Origin: Streptomyces sp. NBC_00094
GTDB taxonomy: Bacteria; Actinomycetota; Actinomycetes; Streptomycetales; Streptomycetaceae
Reading direction: 5' to 3'
Assembly (NCBI RefSeq): GCF_026343125.1
Contig: NZ_JAPEMB010000001.1
Span: forward strand, 2,108,001 to 2,172,000
Length of the DNA: 64,000 nt
The position numbers were made by a program, and so were the translations under genes. The notes beneath the pieces are model-generated. The model saw nothing but the letters and a program-made list of their open reading frames with translations, did not search any database and had not been told where the DNA came from. Below are positions 20,658 to 28,998 of this stretch, in pieces. Numbering within the stretch: the stretch's first letter is position 1; the number at the start of each line of letters is the position of its first letter.

Positions 20658-20821
20658 TAGGGGGTGCCTTGTCGATCGGGCCGGATCAGGGAGCGGGGTC
20701 TGGTGCCGTGGATCGCAAGGCGGAGGAGGGAGTCAACGCGGAGCGTTGGTGACCGACGACAACGCGGCGAGGCGCGGCACCAGACCCCGCGAGCCCGGCC
20801 TGATCGACAAGACACCCCCTA
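20658..20821. mobile_element. 164-bp MITE-like element
   Basis: Terminal inverted repeats of about 47 bp: TAGGGGGTGCCTTGTCGATC... at the left and its near complement ending ...GATCGACAAGACACCCCCTA at the right, both continuing to GCGGGGTCTGGTGCCG. The core has an inner palindrome, GTCAACGC/GCGTTGGTGAC (20731-20752). It begins and ends with TA, encodes no transposase, and has a 32-bp relic at 17087. I recall similar sequences scattered in other Streptomyces genomes, but that is memory, not a search. Confidence 0.75.
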
Positions 20822-21478
20822 CAGCTCCGGGCCGTCGCCCGGTTCCTCCTGGTACGAGAAGCGCTGCTCCGTCCACGGGTCACCGAGGTTGTGGTAGCCG
20901 CGCTCCTCCCAGAAGCCCCGGCGGTCGGCGGCCATGTACTCCACGCCCCGGACCCACTTGGGGCCCTTCCAGGCGTACAGGTGCGGGACGACGAGCCGCA
21001 GCGGGAAGCCGTGCTCGGCGGTGAGCAGCTCCCCGCCCTTGTGGGTGGCGAAGATCGTGCGGTCCGCGGCGAAGTCGGCGAGCCGCATGTTGGCGCTGTA
21101 GCCGTACTCGGCCCAGACCATGACGTGCGTGACCTGCGGCGCGGGAGGAGCCAGTTCGAGGATGGTCCGGGCGGGTACTCCACCCCATTCGGCCCCGAGC
21201 ATGCTGAATTTCGTCACGCAGTGCAGATCGGCCACGACCGTGGAGAACGGCAGGGCCGAGAACTCCTCGTGGTTCCAGCACCGCTTGTCGCCGTCCGCCG
21301 TCGCGCCGAAGACGCGGAACTCCCAGCGGTCCGGCTTGAACTTGGGGACGGGGCCGTAGTGCGTGACCGGCCAGCCGCGCTGAAGCCGCTGACCCGGCGG
21401 AAGATCCGGTGGACGACCGGGCTCCCCCGCTTCCCCTTCCCGGCGTTCTCCGCTCTCCGGCTGACCCATGTCATCCAT
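20819..21478 (-). CDS. Sulfite oxidase-like molybdopterin protein
   Basis: About 219 residues. The oxidoreductase molybdopterin fold is shown by VPKFKPDRWEFRVFG, the Mo-ligand Cys in VVADLHCVTKFSMLGAEWGG, VMVWAEYGYSANMRLADFA and PLRLVVPHLYAWKGPKWVRG. It lacks the dimerisation domain of true sulfite oxidases and resembles YedY-type single-domain enzymes, without a visible Tat signal. The start is uncertain: ATG 21478 or 21469; the conserved region begins about 20 residues later. The TAG stop is made from the terminal TA of the MITE-like element. Cofactor use is likely; the substrate is unknown. Confidence 0.8.
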   Translation of the reverse strand: MDDMGQPESGERREGEAGEPGRPPDLPPGQRLQRGWPVTHYGPVPKFKPDRWEFRVFGATADGDKRCWNHEEFSALPFSTVVADLHCVTKFSMLGAEWGGVPARTILELAPPAPQVTHVMVWAEYGYSANMRLADFAADRTIFATHKGGELLTAEHGFPLRLVVPHLYAWKGPKWVRGVEYMAADRRGFWEERGYHNLGDPWTEQRFSYQEEPGDGPEL

Positions 21479-21653
21479 GGTGACAGACGGCGAGGGGTGG
21501 TCATGACCAGCCAACCTCCCACCCGTCGGCGATTCGGGCAACTCCCACTAAGCCTGCACTTACTGGACGCCCCCCATTCGGGGTGCGAGGATGCGGCCAT
21601 CCTGCCCAGTGACGGCACAGACACGCAACGTGGAAGTGGAAGGAGCCTCTGCG

Positions 21654-22130
21654 ATGCAGGGCGACCCCGAGGTCCTCGAGTTTCTCAACGAGCAGCTGAC
21701 CGGCGAGCTGACGGCCATCAACCAGTACTGGCTGCATTACCGCATCCAGGACAACAAGGGGTGGACGAAGCTCGCCAAGTACACCCGCGAAGAGTCCATC
21801 GATGAGATGAAGCACGCGGACAAGATCACCGAGCGCATCCTGATGCTCGACGGCCTGCCGAACTACCAGCGGCTCTTCCACGTACGGGTCGGCCAGACGA
21901 TCACCGAGATGTTCCAGGCGGACCGCCAGGTCGAGGTGGAGGCGATCGACCGCCTCAAGCGCGGGATCGAGGTCATGCGCGCCAAGGGGGACGTCACGTC
22001 CGCCAACCTCTTCGAGGAGATCCTCGCCGACGAGGAGCACCACATCGACTACCTGGACACGCAGCTGGAGCTGATCGAGTCCCTGGGCGAGGCGCTCTAC
22101 ATCTCGACCCTGATCGAGCAGCCGAGCTGA
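21654..22130 (+). CDS. bfr: Bacterioferritin
   Basis: 158 residues, the standard size. Ferroxidase ligands Glu18, Glu51 and His54 are in place, and Met52 (DEMKH) is the haem ligand that distinguishes bacterioferritin from ferritin; DEEHHIDYLDTQL gives the second-half ligands. A 24-mer cage storing ferric iron. The ATG is preceded by AAGGAG at 8 nt. The gene converges on the bacterioferritin-associated ferredoxin gene, leaving only 19 bp between stops. Confidence 0.96.
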   Translation: MQGDPEVLEFLNEQLTGELTAINQYWLHYRIQDNKGWTKLAKYTREESIDEMKHADKITERILMLDGLPNYQRLFHVRVGQTITEMFQADRQVEVEAIDRLKRGIEVMRAKGDVTSANLFEEILADEEHHIDYLDTQLELIESLGEALYISTLIEQPS

Positions 22131-22149
22131 TCGCGGCCGCTCACGGCGC

Positions 22150-22395
22150 TCAGGCGGCCTCGGAGAGCCCCTCGGGGTCGACCACGTCCGCCGCCAGGGC
22201 CGGTATGCCCTGATCGAGGAGCTCACGGCGCGGGCAGCTGCCACGCCCGAGGATGGCCTGAATACGACGGACGCAGGAACCGCAGTCCGTTCCGGCCTTG
22301 CAGGCCGAGGCGATCTGGCGGGGCGTGAAGGCGCCCGCGTCCGCGTGCTCCTTGACCTGCTTCTCCGTGACACCGAAGCATGAGCAGACGTACAC
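22150..22395 (-). CDS. bfd: Bacterioferritin-associated ferredoxin (BFD-type)
   Basis: 81 residues from GTG 22395 (MYVCSCFGVTEKQVKEH). BFD [2Fe-2S] cysteines are Cys4, Cys6, Cys38 and Cys41, with an extra Cys32. In relatives Bfd reduces the bacterioferritin core to release iron. GTG 22395 was preferred over GTG 22404 because GGGAGG lies 8 nt before it and only 0-1 nt before the other. An iron box upstream indicates expression under iron starvation, as expected for iron release. Confidence 0.92.
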   Translation of the reverse strand: MYVCSCFGVTEKQVKEHADAGAFTPRQIASACKAGTDCGSCVRRIQAILGRGSCPRRELLDQGIPALAADVVDPEGLSEAA

Positions 22396-22420
22396 GCGGT
22401 TCACCTCCCGCCGAGATCGA

Positions 22421-22439
22421 TAAGGCTAACCTAACCTTA
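22421..22439 (-). promoter_or_regulatory. Iron box (DmdR/IdeR site)
   Basis: TAAGGCTAACCTAACCTTA matches 15 of 19 positions of the actinobacterial iron-regulator consensus TTAGGTTAGGCTAACCTAA (read on the minus strand). It lies 26 bp upstream of the bfd start. Confidence 0.8.
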
Positions 22440-22470
22440 CCCGGCGGCCCGGAGCCTCAAAAGCCCCGGA

Positions 22471-22517
22471 TACGAGGATGGGGCGCGGATCACATGGATC
22501 CGCGCCCCATCCTCGTA
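22471..22517 (-). terminator. Terminator after the DAHP synthase gene
   Basis: Perfect 21-bp stem (TACGAGGATGGGGCGCGGATC and complement) with a 5-nt loop, 23 bp after the stop at 22540. It lies between that gene and the bfd promoter. Confidence 0.9.
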
Positions 22518-22539
22518 GGTACCTACCTACTGATCACGC

Positions 22540-23892
22540 TCACTGGTCGCGGTACATCTCCGCGACGAGGAACGCCAGGTCGAGCGACTGGCTGCGGTTG
22601 AGTCGCGGGTCGCAGGCCGTCTCGTAGCGCTGGTGCAGGTCGTCGACGAAGATCTCGTCGCCGCCGCCCACGCACTCGGTGACGTCGTCACCGGTGAGCT
22701 CGACGTGGATGCCGCCCGGGTGGGTGCCGAGCTCCTTGTGGACCTCGAAGAAGCCCTTGACCTCGTCGAGCACGTCGTCGAAGCGGCGCGTCTTGTGGCC
22801 GGAGGCGGCCTCGAAGGTGTTGCCGTGCATCGGGTCGGTGACCCAGGCGACGACAGCGCCCGAGGCGGTGACCTTCTCGACGAGCTCGGGGAGCTTGTCG
22901 CGGACCTTGTCGGCGCCCATGCGGACGATGAAGGTCAGTCGGCCCGGCTCGCGGTCCGGGTCGAGGCGGTCGATGTACGTCAGCGCCTCGTCCACCGAGG
23001 TGGTCGGGCCGAGCTTGATGCCGATCGGGTTCGCGATCCGCGCCGCGAACTCGATGTGGGCGTGGTCGAGCTGGCGGGTGCGCTCACCGATCCAGACCAT
23101 GTGGCCGGAGGTGTCGTACAGCTTGCCGGTGCGCGAGTCCGTACGGGTCAGGGCGCCCTCGTAGTCGAGCAGCAGCGCCTCGTGGGAGGCGTAGAACTCG
23201 ACGGCCTTGAACTCGGCCGGGTCGGTGCCACAGGCCTTCATGAAGTTCAGCGCGTTGTCGATCTCCCGCGCCAGCTGCTCGTAGCGCTGACCCGAGGGGG
23301 ACGACTTCACGAAGTCCTGGTTCCAGGCGTGCACCTGGCGCAGGTCGGCGTAGCCACCGGTGGTGAAGGCGCGCACCAGGTTGAGCGTGGAGGCGGAGGC
23401 GTTGTACATCCGCTTCAGGCGCTCGGGGTCCGGGACGCGGGACTTCTCGTTGAAGTCGAAGCCGTTGACCGAGTCACCGCGGTACGTCGGCAGGGTCACG
23501 CCGTCGCGGGTCTCGGTGCCCTTGGAGCGGGGCTTCGAGTACTGGCCGGCGATGCGGCCGACCTTCACCACGGGCACGGACGCCGCGTAGGTGAGGACGG
23601 CGCTCATCTGGAGCAGCGTCTTGAGCTTGGCCCGGATGTGGTCGGCGGACACGGCGTCGAAAGCCTCGGCGCAGTCGCCACCCTGGAGCAGGAACGCCTC
23701 GCCACGGGCGACGGCTCCCATCCGGGCGCGCAGCTGGTCGCACTCGCCGGCGAAGACGAGGGGAGGATACGACTCGAGGTCCGCGATCACATCGCGCAGA
23801 GCCTCGGCATCGGGGTACTCAGGCTGCTGCGCCGCGGGCAGGTCTCGCCAGGTCGCCTTGGCGACGGCGTGGGAATCAGCGTTCACGGTCAC
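22540..23892 (-). CDS. aroH: Class II 3-deoxy-7-phosphoheptulonate synthase
   Basis: 450 residues. A plant-type (class II) DAHP synthase: PPLVFAGECDQLRARM, LQGGDCAEAF, AGQYSKPRSKGTETRDG, YRGDSVNGFDF, SGHMVWIGERTRQLDHAH, and GGIHVELTGDDVTECVGG with the metal-site Glu. It commits PEP and erythrose-4-phosphate to the shikimate pathway. GTG 23892 (VTVNADSHAV) is taken as start; TAGTGT ends 7 nt upstream, indicating a leaderless mRNA. It can supply chorismate to the anthranilate synthase 3 kb away and to TrpD at 53 kb. Confidence 0.94.
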   Translation of the reverse strand: MTVNADSHAVAKATWRDLPAAQQPEYPDAEALRDVIADLESYPPLVFAGECDQLRARMGAVARGEAFLLQGGDCAEAFDAVSADHIRAKLKTLLQMSAVLTYAASVPVVKVGRIAGQYSKPRSKGTETRDGVTLPTYRGDSVNGFDFNEKSRVPDPERLKRMYNASASTLNLVRAFTTGGYADLRQVHAWNQDFVKSSPSGQRYEQLAREIDNALNFMKACGTDPAEFKAVEFYASHEALLLDYEGALTRTDSRTGKLYDTSGHMVWIGERTRQLDHAHIEFAARIANPIGIKLGPTTSVDEALTYIDRLDPDREPGRLTFIVRMGADKVRDKLPELVEKVTASGAVVAWVTDPMHGNTFEAASGHKTRRFDDVLDEVKGFFEVHKELGTHPGGIHVELTGDDVTECVGGGDEIFVDDLHQRYETACDPRLNRSQSLDLAFLVAEMYRDQ

Positions 23893-23899
23893 ACGCACC

Positions 23900-23905
23900 A
23901 CACTA
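23900..23905 (-). promoter_or_regulatory. -10 box, probably leaderless, for aroH
   Basis: TAGTGT on the minus strand, 7 nt before GTG 23892. Confidence 0.45.
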
Positions 23906-24043
23906 CGGGGTTCTTCGTCCAGTCTCGGTCCCCTGCCCAATGACTGAGACGCGCGCCCGAAATGTCTGTCGACGATCTTCACGCCTTCGGGTGGTGTTAC
24001 CCTCTGGCCCGTTTCACATGACAGTCAATTCACAGGGGTGGGC

Positions 24044-26830
24044 GTGACCCAGAGGCACCGCAGGGACCGCAAGAAGAAACGACTCATGTACGGAGCGGCG
24101 GCCGCGGTCGTCGCCACCGCCACGATCGGCACCATCGCGGTCGCCTCACCGGGCCTCCTCGGTGCGGCGGGCGATGGCAAGGCGGCTGCTGGGGACGTTT
24201 CCCTGCAGTCGCAGTTCGCAAACGCGGCGCGCGAGTTCGATGTCCCGCAGAGCGTGCTGATGGCGGTGTCGTACCAGCAGACCCGCTGGGAGTCGCACGA
24301 CGGTGAGCCGAGCACGACCGGCGCGTACAACGTCATGGGTCTGACGAAGGTCGACCCGGAGGACGTCCAGAACCAGGTCACCGACGAGCAGATCGAGCAC
24401 TTCAACGGCTCCGGTCGGCCGGAGATCGAGAAGACGTTCGACCGCGAGAAGCTGCGGAGCGTCCTGGAGAAGATGCTCGTCGACACCGACGACCCTCAGC
24501 TCCACACCCTGGACAAGGCCGCCGGGCTGATCGACAGCTCCACCGAGGCCGTCCAGAACGACACCGCCGCCTCCATCCGCGCCGGCGCCGCCCTCCTGGT
24601 CGAGTACCAGAAGCAGGCGGGCGCCGAGCTGTCGGAGGAGCCGGGCGACTGGTACCCGGCCGTGGCCCGCTACGGCCAGTCCTCCGACCGGAAGGGCGCC
24701 GACCTCTTCGCGAAGCGCGTCTTCGAGTCGGTCAAGAAGGGCGAGCGGGCGCTCACCCTCGACGGCGAGCAGGTCGCCCTGCCGGCCGACCCCTCGGTCG
24801 AGCCGGTCAAGCCGGCGAACGTGCCGCTGGCCGCGAGCTTCGCGAGCACCACGGCGGCCGCGCTTCCCGAGTGCCCCGCCGGCCTGAACTGCAACGTCAA
24901 GCTGAGCGTCCCCAACTCCACGGGGAAGAAGAACTACACCGCGGCCGACCGCCCCAACCAGGGCGTGGACATCCGTCAGATCGTCATCCACGACACCGAG
25001 GGCGCGTACCAGCCCTCGCTCGACGTGCTCACCGACCCGACGTGGCCGGGCAGCGCCCATTACCTGATCAAGGCCTCGGACGGCCTGGTCACCCAGATGC
25101 TCGAGAACAAGAACCTGGCATGGCACGCGGGCAACTGGACCCACAACATGCACTCGATCGGTGTGGAGCACGAGGGCTTCGCGATCAAGGACGGCAGCTG
25201 GTACACCGAGCCCCAGTACCGCTCCTCCGCGGCGCTGGTGAAGCACCTGGCGACCACGTACGGCGTGCCGATCGACCGTGAGCACATCATCGGCCACGAC
25301 GAGGTCGCGCTCCAGACGGACGGCGACGTCGACAAGCTGCACTGGGACGCGGGCCCGTACTGGGACTGGAACTACTACATGTCGCTCCTGGGCGCCCCGC
25401 AGGGCGACAAGGGCGCGGGCGGCCTGCTCAAGGCCGGCCAGGTGGTCCGTGTGGTGCCGCCGTTCACCACGGCGAACCAGCCCCAGCTCACCACGGGTGG
25501 CACGGCCGTCCCCGCGCGCCCGTCCAACTTCGGCTACCTGTACACGTCGCCTTCGACGAGCTCCACGACGCTGAAGGACCCGTACTTCACCTCGGGCTGG
25601 TCCGAGGGTTCGAACTACGGGAACAAGGTCCGCGCGGGCGGCCTCTACGTCGTCGCCGAGGCCCAGTACAACTGGACGGCGATCTGGTACGCGGGCCAGA
25701 AGGCCTGGTTCTACAACCCGGCCGGTCAGTACACCGCGCCGGTGAACGGCGCCACGACCGTGAAGCTGACGTCGGGGCTTGCCTCGACCAAGCCCTTCGG
25801 ACGCTCCTTCCCGGAGACCGCCGCCTACACCGCGGCCGGGCTGACCGCGCCGGGCGACGAGAACGACCCCCTGTCGAAGTTCACGTTCGCCGCGGGCCAG
25901 GCCTATGTGAAGGCCGGCCCGGCGGTGAAGGGTGACGACTGGTTCGGTTCCGCCCAGAAGAACGTCGTCGGCACCACGATGTTCGTGCCGATCCGCTTCC
26001 ACCACAAGGTCGTCTGGGTGAAGCAGACCGACATCGTGGAGGCGCCCGGCGCCACCCCCGTCGCCACGAACAACCGCTACAACGTCCTCGCCCGTGACAC
26101 CGCCGGTGTCCTCTGGCAGTACCAGGGCACCGGCAGCGCGACCACTCCGCTCCTCAGCCGGTACCGGGTGGGCGGCGGCTGGCAGGGCTACAACGTGATC
26201 ACCGCGATGACGGCCATGCGGGCCGACGGCACCGGTGACGTCGCGGCCCGGGACACCTCCGGCGTGCTCTGGTACTACCAGGGCAGCGGCAACATCTCGG
26301 CGCCGCTCAAGAACCGGGTGAAGGTCAGCGCCGGCTGGCAGATCTACGACCGGATCATCGGTGTCCGGGATGTGACCGGGGACGGCAAGGCCGACCTGAT
26401 CGCCCGCGAGAAGTCGGGCGTCCTGTGGCTGTACAAGGGCACCGGCATCCCGTCGGCACCCTTCGCGACCCGCACCACGATCGGCCCCGGCTGGCAGATC
26501 TACAACTCCCTCGTCAGCTCCGGCGACGTGACCGGTGACGGCAAGGCCGACCTGATCGGCCGTGACGCCTCCGGCGTGCTGTGGCTGTACAAGGGCACCG
26601 GCGGCGCCAACGCCCCGTACGCGACCCGCACCAAGATCGGCCCCGGCTGGCAGATCTACAACACCATGTCGGGTCCGAGCGATCTGACCGGTGACGGCAA
26701 GGTCGACCTCCTGGGCCGTGACGGCTCCGGTGTGCTGTGGCTGTACAAGGGCACCGGCGGTGCCAACGCCCCGTACGCGAGCCGCACCAAGATCAGCGCC
26801 GGCTGGCAGGGCTTCAACCTGATCGTCTGA
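24044..26830 (+). CDS. Secreted N-acetylmuramoyl-L-alanine amidase with VCBS/FG-GAP repeats
   Basis: 928 residues from GTG 24044. Signal peptide: RHRRDRKKKR then an Ala/Val-rich core, LMYGAAAAVVATATIGTIAV. Residues about 50-230 resemble a lysozyme-like helper region. The Amidase_2/PGRP domain (about 305-450) shows IRQIVIHDTEGAYQ, HYLIKASDGLVTQMLENKNL, AWHAGN, HSIGVEHEGF and IIGHDEVA, giving the zinc ligands. An SH3-like middle follows, then five repeats of about 50 residues (DVTGDGKADLIAR...SGVLWLYKGTG) typical of VCBS/FG-GAP propellers. It is probably a cell-wall hydrolase used in growth or sporulation. Confidence 0.9.
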   Translation: MTQRHRRDRKKKRLMYGAAAAVVATATIGTIAVASPGLLGAAGDGKAAAGDVSLQSQFANAAREFDVPQSVLMAVSYQQTRWESHDGEPSTTGAYNVMGLTKVDPEDVQNQVTDEQIEHFNGSGRPEIEKTFDREKLRSVLEKMLVDTDDPQLHTLDKAAGLIDSSTEAVQNDTAASIRAGAALLVEYQKQAGAELSEEPGDWYPAVARYGQSSDRKGADLFAKRVFESVKKGERALTLDGEQVALPADPSVEPVKPANVPLAASFASTTAAALPECPAGLNCNVKLSVPNSTGKKNYTAADRPNQGVDIRQIVIHDTEGAYQPSLDVLTDPTWPGSAHYLIKASDGLVTQMLENKNLAWHAGNWTHNMHSIGVEHEGFAIKDGSWYTEPQYRSSAALVKHLATTYGVPIDREHIIGHDEVALQTDGDVDKLHWDAGPYWDWNYYMSLLGAPQGDKGAGGLLKAGQVVRVVPPFTTANQPQLTTGGTAVPARPSNFGYLYTSPSTSSTTLKDPYFTSGWSEGSNYGNKVRAGGLYVVAEAQYNWTAIWYAGQKAWFYNPAGQYTAPVNGATTVKLTSGLASTKPFGRSFPETAAYTAAGLTAPGDENDPLSKFTFAAGQAYVKAGPAVKGDDWFGSAQKNVVGTTMFVPIRFHHKVVWVKQTDIVEAPGATPVATNNRYNVLARDTAGVLWQYQGTGSATTPLLSRYRVGGGWQGYNVITAMTAMRADGTGDVAARDTSGVLWYYQGSGNISAPLKNRVKVSAGWQIYDRIIGVRDVTGDGKADLIAREKSGVLWLYKGTGIPSAPFATRTTIGPGWQIYNSLVSSGDVTGDGKADLIGRDASGVLWLYKGTGGANAPYATRTKIGPGWQIYNTMSGPSDLTGDGKVDLLGRDGSGVLWLYKGTGGANAPYASRTKISAGWQGFNLIV

Positions 26831-26851
26831 TCGGGTAGTTCAGCAGGGTCT

Positions 26852-26893
26852 CGGGGCCCGGCCCGCACCGTCCACGGTGCGGACCGGGCCCCG
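26852..26893 (+). terminator. Terminator after the amidase gene
   Basis: CGGGGCCCGGCCCGCACCG pairs with CGGTGCGGACCGGGCCCCG (one mismatch) around TCCA, followed by TTTCC. Confidence 0.85.
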
Positions 26894-26923
26894 TTTCCGT
26901 GTCCGCTGGGCTACAGTGCTCGC

Positions 26924-26980
26924 ATGTTCGCGCTGCAGATCCAGAACTGGTGGTGGACCGCTCATCCGGCGGCCCACTGA
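26924..26980 (+). CDS. trpL: trp leader peptide
   Basis: 18 codons, MFALQIQNWWWTAHPAAH, with three consecutive Trp codons (26948-26956). It precedes a terminator at 27006 and the anthranilate synthase gene. Ribosome stalling at the Trp run would report tryptophan shortage. A trp attenuator of this kind has been described before a Streptomyces venezuelae anthranilate synthase gene. Confidence 0.93.
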   Translation: MFALQIQNWWWTAHPAAH

Positions 26981-27029
26981 TCGCGCGTACACCGACTGAC
27001 ACGCGAAGGCCGCCCGAGGGCGGCCTTTT
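26968..27029 (+). promoter_or_regulatory. trp attenuator: antiterminator and terminator
   Basis: The terminator hairpin AAGGCCGCCC/GAGGGCGGCCTT (27006-27027) ends in TTTT. GGCGGCC at 26968-26974, inside trpL just after the Trp codons, is an exact complement of GGCCGCC in the terminator's left arm (27008-27014), giving the competing antiterminator pairing. Confidence 0.85.
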
Positions 27030-27082
27030 CTCGTACCCGGGCCGCTCCTCTCCGCACCCCCCCGGAAGGAACGACCCACCCC

Positions 27083-28957
27083 ATGGACCTCTCCCGTCTC
27101 CTGGACGACTCCTGCCCGCCCTTCGCCCTGCTGCGCAGGCGCACCCCCGGCCGTGACCACGACACCGTCGAGGTGCTGATCGGCCGGGTCCACGAGGCGG
27201 AGCGCCTCGCCGAACTGCCCGTGGGCCCGCTGCCGACGCTCGCCCTCGTGCCCTTCCGGCAGATCCGGGAGCGCGGCTTCGACGTGCGGGACGACGGCAC
27301 CCCGCTCTCCGTGCTCGTCGCCGACGAGACGTACGAGCTGCCGCTCGCGGAGGCCCTGCGGCAGCTGCCCGCGCACGACGTGACCGTCGAGGACGGCCGG
27401 TTCGACGTCTCCGACGAGGAGTACGCCGGGACCGTGCGCCGGGTCATCGACGAGGAGATCGGCTCGGGCGAGGGCGCGAACTTCGTCATCCGGCGCACCT
27501 ACACCGGCGAGATCCCGGGCTTCGGGCGGGCCGACGCCCTCGCCCTGTTCCGTCGGCTCCTCGCGGGCGAGCGGGGCGCGTACTGGACGTTCGTCGTGCA
27601 CACCGGCGACCGGACGCTCGTCGGGGCCAGCCCCGAGGTGCACGTGCGGATGGCGGGGGGCACGGTCGTGATGAACCCGATCAGCGGCACGTACCGCTAC
27701 CCGGCCGGGGCCGCGCCGACCCCGGAGGACCTGCTCGCCTTCCTCGCCGACCGCAAGGAGACCGAGGAGCTCTCCATGGTGGTGGACGAGGAGCTCAAGA
27801 TGATGTGCACGGTGGGCGACATGGGCGGGGTGGTGATCGGTCCGCGACTGAAGGAGATGGCCCATCTCGCGCACACCGAGTACGAGTTGCGGGGCCGCTC
27901 CACGCTGGACGTGCGGGAGGTGCTGCGGGAGACGATGTTCGCGGCGACCGTGACCGGCTCGCCGGTGCAGAACGCCTGCCGGGTGATCGAGCGGCACGAG
28001 GCCGGCGGGCGGGGCTACTACGCGGGGGCGCTCGCGCTGCTCGGTACGGACGAGAGCGGGGCGCAGACGCTGGACTCGCCCATCCTCATCCGTACGGCGG
28101 ACATCTCCGGCGACGGAAAGCTGCGGGTCCCGGTCGGCGCGACCCTCGTCCGGCACTCGGACCCCGCCGGCGAGGTCGCCGAGACCCACGCGAAGGCGGC
28201 CGGGGTGCTCACCGCGCTCGGGGTGCGGGAGGGCCGGCCGGTGGCGGACGCGGCGGCTCCGGCCCCCGCGCGGCTGGCCGACGATCCGCGCGTACGGGCC
28301 GCCCTGGACGCGCGCCGGGCCGATCTGGCGCCGTTCTGGCTGAAGATGCAGGTCCGTTCGGCGGAGCTGTCGGGCCACGCGCTGGTGATCGACGCCGAGG
28401 ACACCTTCACGGCGATGCTGGCGCACGTCCTGCGTTCCTCGGGCCTTGAGGTGTCGGTCCTCCGCTACGACGAGCCGGGGCTGCGGGAGCTGGCGCTCGC
28501 CCACGAGGGGCCGGTCGTGCTGGGCCCCGGTCCGGGCAACCCGGCGGACGCCGCCGACCCGAAGATGCGCTTCCTGCGCGGTCTCACGGCCGAGCTGGTG
28601 CGGGACCACCGGCACGGTCTGCTCGGGGTGTGCCTGGGGCACGAGCTGATCGCCGCCGAGCTGGGCCTGGAGATCGTCCGCAAGCGGACCCCGTTCCAGG
28701 GGGCCCAGCTGCGGATCGACCTGTTCGGTCAGGAGCAGACGGTCGGCTTCTACAACAGCTTCACCGCCCGCTGCGACGACCGGGCGGCGACGGAGCTCGC
28801 CCTGCACCGGATCGAGGTCAGCCGGGACGCGGGGACGGGCGAGGTGCACGCGCTGCGCGGACCGGGCTTCGCGGGCGTGCAGTTCCACCCCGAGTCGGTC
28901 CTGACGATGGACGGCGCGTCGCTGACGGCCTCGCTGCTCGCGGGAGTCCTGGTCTAG
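27083..28957 (+). CDS. trpEG: Fused anthranilate synthase (TrpE-TrpG)
   Basis: 624 residues. The N-terminal two-thirds is the chorismate-binding TrpE domain (VVMNPISGTYRYPAG, DRKETEELSMVVDEELKMMC, TVTGSPVQNACRVIERHE, GYYAGALALLG). After a short linker at about 420 comes a class I glutamine amidotransferase: GPGPGNP oxyanion region, nucleophile Cys in GVCLGHELIAAELGL, and FHPES for the His-Glu pair. PhzE of phenazine pathways has the same layout, but the Trp attenuator points to tryptophan synthesis. It converts chorismate and glutamine to anthranilate. GGAAGGA lies 13 nt before the ATG. Confidence 0.9.
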   Translation: MDLSRLLDDSCPPFALLRRRTPGRDHDTVEVLIGRVHEAERLAELPVGPLPTLALVPFRQIRERGFDVRDDGTPLSVLVADETYELPLAEALRQLPAHDVTVEDGRFDVSDEEYAGTVRRVIDEEIGSGEGANFVIRRTYTGEIPGFGRADALALFRRLLAGERGAYWTFVVHTGDRTLVGASPEVHVRMAGGTVVMNPISGTYRYPAGAAPTPEDLLAFLADRKETEELSMVVDEELKMMCTVGDMGGVVIGPRLKEMAHLAHTEYELRGRSTLDVREVLRETMFAATVTGSPVQNACRVIERHEAGGRGYYAGALALLGTDESGAQTLDSPILIRTADISGDGKLRVPVGATLVRHSDPAGEVAETHAKAAGVLTALGVREGRPVADAAAPAPARLADDPRVRAALDARRADLAPFWLKMQVRSAELSGHALVIDAEDTFTAMLAHVLRSSGLEVSVLRYDEPGLRELALAHEGPVVLGPGPGNPADAADPKMRFLRGLTAELVRDHRHGLLGVCLGHELIAAELGLEIVRKRTPFQGAQLRIDLFGQEQTVGFYNSFTARCDDRAATELALHRIEVSRDAGTGEVHALRGPGFAGVQFHPESVLTMDGASLTASLLAGVLV

Positions 28958-28998
28958 GACGTGTCGTGGCGCGCCCGGCCCGATCGGCGAGGCGACTC

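Noticed and set aside
26840..28888. 682-codon minus-strand frame opposite trpEG
   Set aside because: It is antisense to conserved anthranilate synthase and also covers the trp attenuator; no domain seen.
27083..28957. Phenazine-type PhzE instead of tryptophan TrpEG
   Set aside because: The domain order is the same, but the Trp-rich leader and attenuator, the lack of other phz genes and the presence of trpD favour tryptophan synthesis.
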